Translations under genes and position numbers: made by a program
In this document: one piece after another, positions 5,622-7,314 of the stretch
Position numbering within the stretch: position 1 is the stretch's first letter
Layout: each line of letters opens with the position of its first letter
Assembly: GCA_030591195.1 (NCBI GenBank)
Contig: JAUVBO010000115.1
Coordinates: forward strand, 1-7,314
DNA length: 7,314 bases
Direction of reading: 5' to 3'
DNA from: Pseudomonadota bacterium
GTDB taxonomy: Bacteria > Myxococcota > Polyangia > GCA-2747355 > JACKDQ01
The notes under the pieces: generated by a model
What the model was told of the DNA's origin: nothing
Database searches by the model: none
What the model saw: the letters and a program-made list of their open reading frames with translations, nothing else

Positions 5622-6721
5622 CCGCGATGGCTCTCGATCGAGTGGCCGGCGGGGGTGACGCCAGCGGCGTCGCCGAGCTGGCGGGGGTGACGGTTGGCGA
5701 GCTGCTCGACCGCTACCCGTTCATTGTCAGCTTCTTTGCCGACGAGGACACCGAGGGCCTGCTCGACGATCTCGAGGCGACCCTCGAGCGGGGGCTGCTC
5801 GACGCGGGGATCAAGGTTGACGAGCAGCAGGCGGGCTACCTCGACCGGCTGGGCAGCTTCATCGAGGAGATGCTCGAGTTCGTCGGCGAGGACGAGCAGA
5901 CGATCACCTCGATCACCATCCGTGGCGGCCGCGACAAGGACGGCGAGCCAGAGCTGGTGCAGGAGATCGAGATCCGCGCTGGCGAGGTGGTCTGCATCGT
6001 CGGCCCCACCGGGTCGGGCAAGAGCCGGCTGCTGGCCGACATCGAGTGGGTCGCCCAGGGTGATACACCGACCGGCCGCCAGGTGCTGCTCGATGGCCAG
6101 GTCCCGGACGCCAAGTGGCGCTTCTCCCCCGAGCACAAGCTGGTCGCCCAGCTGTCGCAGAACATGAACTTCGTGATGGATCTGACGGTGGCCGAGTTCG
6201 TCGCCTTGCACGCCGAGAGCCGGCAGGCCGACGACCCCGAGGCTCTGGTCGGCAAGATCCATGCGGCTGCGAACGAGCTCGCCGGCGAGCCGTTCGCCCT
6301 CGACACGCCGGTGACCAGCCTCAGCGGCGGCCAGTCCCGGGCGTTGATGGTCGCGGATACCGCGATCCTCTCCCGCTCGCCGATCGTCCTGATCGACGAG
6401 ATCGAGAACGCCGGCATCGACCGCCAGCGGGCCCTCGAGCTGCTGCTGCGCGAGGAGAAGATCGTGCTGATGGCGACCCACGACCCGATCCTGGCGCTGT
6501 CCGGCCAGCGGCGGGTGGTGCTGAAGAACGGCGCGATGCAGGCGGTGATCACGCCCACCGAGCGCGAGCAGAGGACGGCGGCGCACCTGCGCCAGGTGGA
6601 CGAGCAGTTGATGGGGTTCCGCACGCGGCTTCGCCAGGGCGAGTTGCTCGAGGATGTCCGGATCGTGCTCGACGATACGACCCGGATCGACGAAACGAAG
6701 AGGGAGGACCGAGATGCATGA
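5618..6721 (+). CDS. ABC ATPase with N-terminal DUF1858-like segment
   Basis: 367 residues if started at ATG 5618, which overlaps the GTPase stop (ATGA). The in-frame ATG at 5627 has the better ribosome site (AAGGA, 8 nt away) and may be the true start, three residues shorter. Residues about 20-90 are helical, beginning VTVGELLDRYPFIVSFF, which resembles the DUF1858 start of the binding-protein-like gene. The ABC domain has Walker A GPTGSGKS (129-136), a Q-loop region (AQLSQNMNF), signature LSGGQ (235-239), Walker B IVLIDE (256-261) with catalytic E261, and H-loop H288 (MATHD). The C-terminal 70 residues are charged. No transmembrane segment is present and no permease gene lies in the train. 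It therefore looks like a soluble ABC ATPase (as SufC is in Fe-S assembly) and not part of a normal importer; an unlinked permease cannot be excluded. The partner is likely the neighbouring GTPase or DUF1858 protein. Confidence 0.9.
   Translation: MTAMALDRVAGGGDASGVAELAGVTVGELLDRYPFIVSFFADEDTEGLLDDLEATLERGLLDAGIKVDEQQAGYLDRLGSFIEEMLEFVGEDEQTITSITIRGGRDKDGEPELVQEIEIRAGEVVCIVGPTGSGKSRLLADIEWVAQGDTPTGRQVLLDGQVPDAKWRFSPEHKLVAQLSQNMNFVMDLTVAEFVALHAESRQADDPEALVGKIHAAANELAGEPFALDTPVTSLSGGQSRALMVADTAILSRSPIVLIDEIENAGIDRQRALELLLREEKIVLMATHDPILALSGQRRVVLKNGAMQAVITPTEREQRTAAHLRQVDEQLMGFRTRLRQGELLEDVRIVLDDTTRIDETKREDRDA
6701..6707 (+). promoter_or_regulatory. Ribosome binding site for the zinc-ribbon gene
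   Basis: AGGGAGG lies 6 nt before ATG 6714, inside the end of the ABC gene. It supports a small gene overlapping the ABC stop by 8 nt (6714-6721, ATGCATGA). Confidence 0.7.
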
Positions 6722-6956
6722 CGGTTGTGGTGGAACCTTTGGTTCCGGCAAACAGGTGGTCGACAAGATCCGGATGATGGGCTTCGCCGGGGGGATGCTC
6801 CCCGATCCGCTGCAGCTCAACTGCCACCAATGCGACGAGCCGATGGAGATGACGACCTTCGAGTTTGCCTGCCCGTCGTGTGGTGCGGTGCACGGCGTGA
6901 CCCCCTGCCACGCCTTTGGCCCCGAGCACGTGCAGTGTGCTGGCCCCGAGTACTGA
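6714..6956 (+). CDS. Small cysteine-rich zinc-ribbon protein
   Basis: 80 residues. A zinc ribbon is formed by C37-x2-C40 (LNCHQCDEPM) and C53-x2-C56 (FACPSCGAVHGV). Additional possible ligands are C5 (DGCGG), H60, C65-H66 (TPCHAFG), H72 and C75, so a second metal or cluster site is possible. It has no signal peptide and no membrane segment. A glycine-rich GGTFGSGKQVVD lies near the start, but the protein is too small for a P-loop enzyme. The start is fixed by a strong AGGGAGG and an 8-nt overlap with the ABC gene, which makes it the last member of the tightly packed cassette. I do not recognise the family. A role as a metal-carrying scaffold, small partner of the ATPase or GTPase, or regulator would fit; none is shown by the sequence. 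Confidence 0.85.
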   Translation: MHDGCGGTFGSGKQVVDKIRMMGFAGGMLPDPLQLNCHQCDEPMEMTTFEFACPSCGAVHGVTPCHAFGPEHVQCAGPEY

Positions 6957-6976
6957 CGATCGCTGATACGCTCTTG

Positions 6977-7000
6977 GCTGGGAGCCGAAGACGCTCCAGC
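6977..7000 (+). terminator. Possible weak terminator hairpin after the cassette
   Basis: GCTGGGAGC (6977-6985) pairs with GCTCCAGC (6993-7000) around a 7-base loop, with one bulged G; two wobble pairs and a T-A pair could extend it outward. It lies 20 nt after the zinc-ribbon stop. There is no T run, so it may be a leaky or factor-dependent end, or only a processing hairpin. Confidence 0.35.
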
Positions 7001-7030
7001 TGACTACCCTGTGAAAATCCAAGCAGAGCT

Positions 7031-7040
7031 GGAAGGAGGT
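7031..7040 (+). promoter_or_regulatory. Near-perfect ribosome binding site
   Basis: GGAAGGAGGT contains the full anti-16S complement AAGGAGGT, 7 nt before the GTG at 7048. It decides the start of the last gene and suggests high translation. Confidence 0.8.
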
Positions 7041-7047
7041 CGAAGCC

Positions 7048-7314
7048 GTGAAGGTGCAACTACCGAGGTGCAACAGGATCCTGGCGGTCGCCGTGGTGTC
7101 GATGGTCACGGCCCTGGCCGCGCAGCCGCCGGCTGCGGGCGAGGACGAGGAGGAGCCGCTCGCGATCGAGCTCGGCTCGGCGGTGACGCTGGTTCCCCGA
7201 GCCCAGTACCGGCCGCGGCTGTTGCTGCACGGTGACCGAGACTTCGCCAGCGGTCAGCACCACAACGCCGTGAGCCAGCGGCTGCGCTTCGGCACCGAGG
7301 TCCGGCTCGACGAC
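7048..7314 (+). CDS. Secreted outer-membrane beta-barrel/porin-like protein (partial, 3' end off window)
   Basis: 89 residues are visible from GTG 7048 to the right edge, in frame to the last base. The N-terminus is a signal peptide: basic start (MKVQLPRCNR), hydrophobic core ILAVAVVSMVTALAA (residues 11-25), then a likely cleavage around AQPPAA-GED. The mature part begins with an acidic stretch (EDEEEP), then alternating strand-like sequence: IELGSAVTLVPRAQYRPRL, LLHGDRDFASGQ, then VSQRLRFGTEVRLDD. Wording like YRPRLLLHGDRDF and SQRLRFG recalls the first strands of alginate-export-type outer-membrane barrels, so a porin is the best guess. Cys8 is inside the basic region, not a lipobox. Its own strong ribosome site and a 91-nt gap suggest a separate unit from the upstream cassette, though read-through is possible. 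The substrate cannot be told from this part. Confidence 0.7.
   Translation, partial: MKVQLPRCNRILAVAVVSMVTALAAQPPAAGEDEEEPLAIELGSAVTLVPRAQYRPRLLLHGDRDFASGQHHNAVSQRLRFGTEVRLDD

Noticed and set aside
3640..6721. Ordinary iron or anion ABC importer operon
   Set aside because: The binding-like protein has no signal peptide, no gene here encodes a multi-pass permease, and a GTPase lies between the two ABC-like parts. An unlinked permease cannot be ruled out.
5573..6820. 415-codon minus-strand frame opposite the ABC ATPase
   Set aside because: Antisense to a gene with Walker A, signature and Walker B motifs; composition typical of a shadow frame.
1..7314. CRISPR array, tRNA, rRNA, insertion sequence or prophage genes
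   Set aside because: No regular repeat-spacer pattern, tRNA-like fold, transposase or phage motif was seen on either strand.

Overview
The window is GC-rich, densely coded DNA from a Gram-negative bacterium. It has Shine-Dalgarno-led genes, a signal-peptide-bearing gene that looks like an outer-membrane barrel, and an FNR/DNR-type palindrome upstream of the main operon. High GC, a class I (anaerobe-type) hybrid cluster protein and a Crp/Fnr-type box suggest a proteobacterium, Desulfobacterota or Myxococcota relative with anaerobic or nitrogen-oxide metabolism. The lineage is inference; there is no rRNA or other phylogenetic marker here.

Layout. Bases 1-1148 (minus strand) carry most of a polytopic membrane iron-sulfur protein of the NapH/CcoG-like type, cut off by the left edge. 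Bases 1149-1480 are a divergent control region. It holds a good sigma70-like promoter for the minus-strand gene, a 40-bp-spaced direct repeat around that promoter, and an FNR/DNR-like palindrome (TTGATTTACATCAG) facing the plus-strand operon. From 1481 to 6956 runs a plus-strand gene train: a small cupin, the hybrid cluster protein Hcp, a solute-binding-protein-like protein with an N-terminal DUF1858-like domain and no signal peptide, a small cysteine-rich P-loop GTPase, an ABC ATPase that also starts with a DUF1858-like segment, and an 80-residue zinc-ribbon protein. The last four genes overlap or touch (TGATG, ATGA, 8-nt overlap). A new gene with a perfect Shine-Dalgarno, a signal peptide and a porin-like N-terminus starts at 7048 and runs off the right edge.

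How the genes may work together. Hcp has all the ligands of the hybrid Fe-S-O cluster and is probably an NO or hydroxylamine reductase active in nitrosative stress; the FNR/DNR-type box fits that. The four genes after hcp look at first like an ABC importer operon. However, there is no membrane permease, the 'binding protein' lacks an export signal, and a G3E-like GTPase with metal-binding-type cysteines sits between it and the ATPase. DUF1858 is related to the N-terminal domain (ScdA_N) of the RIC/YtfE Fe-S repair proteins. The most interesting reading is a soluble, nucleotide-driven system that handles a metal or cluster, perhaps maturing, repairing or supplying Hcp. That function is inference; the gene content and its oddities are read directly from the sequence.
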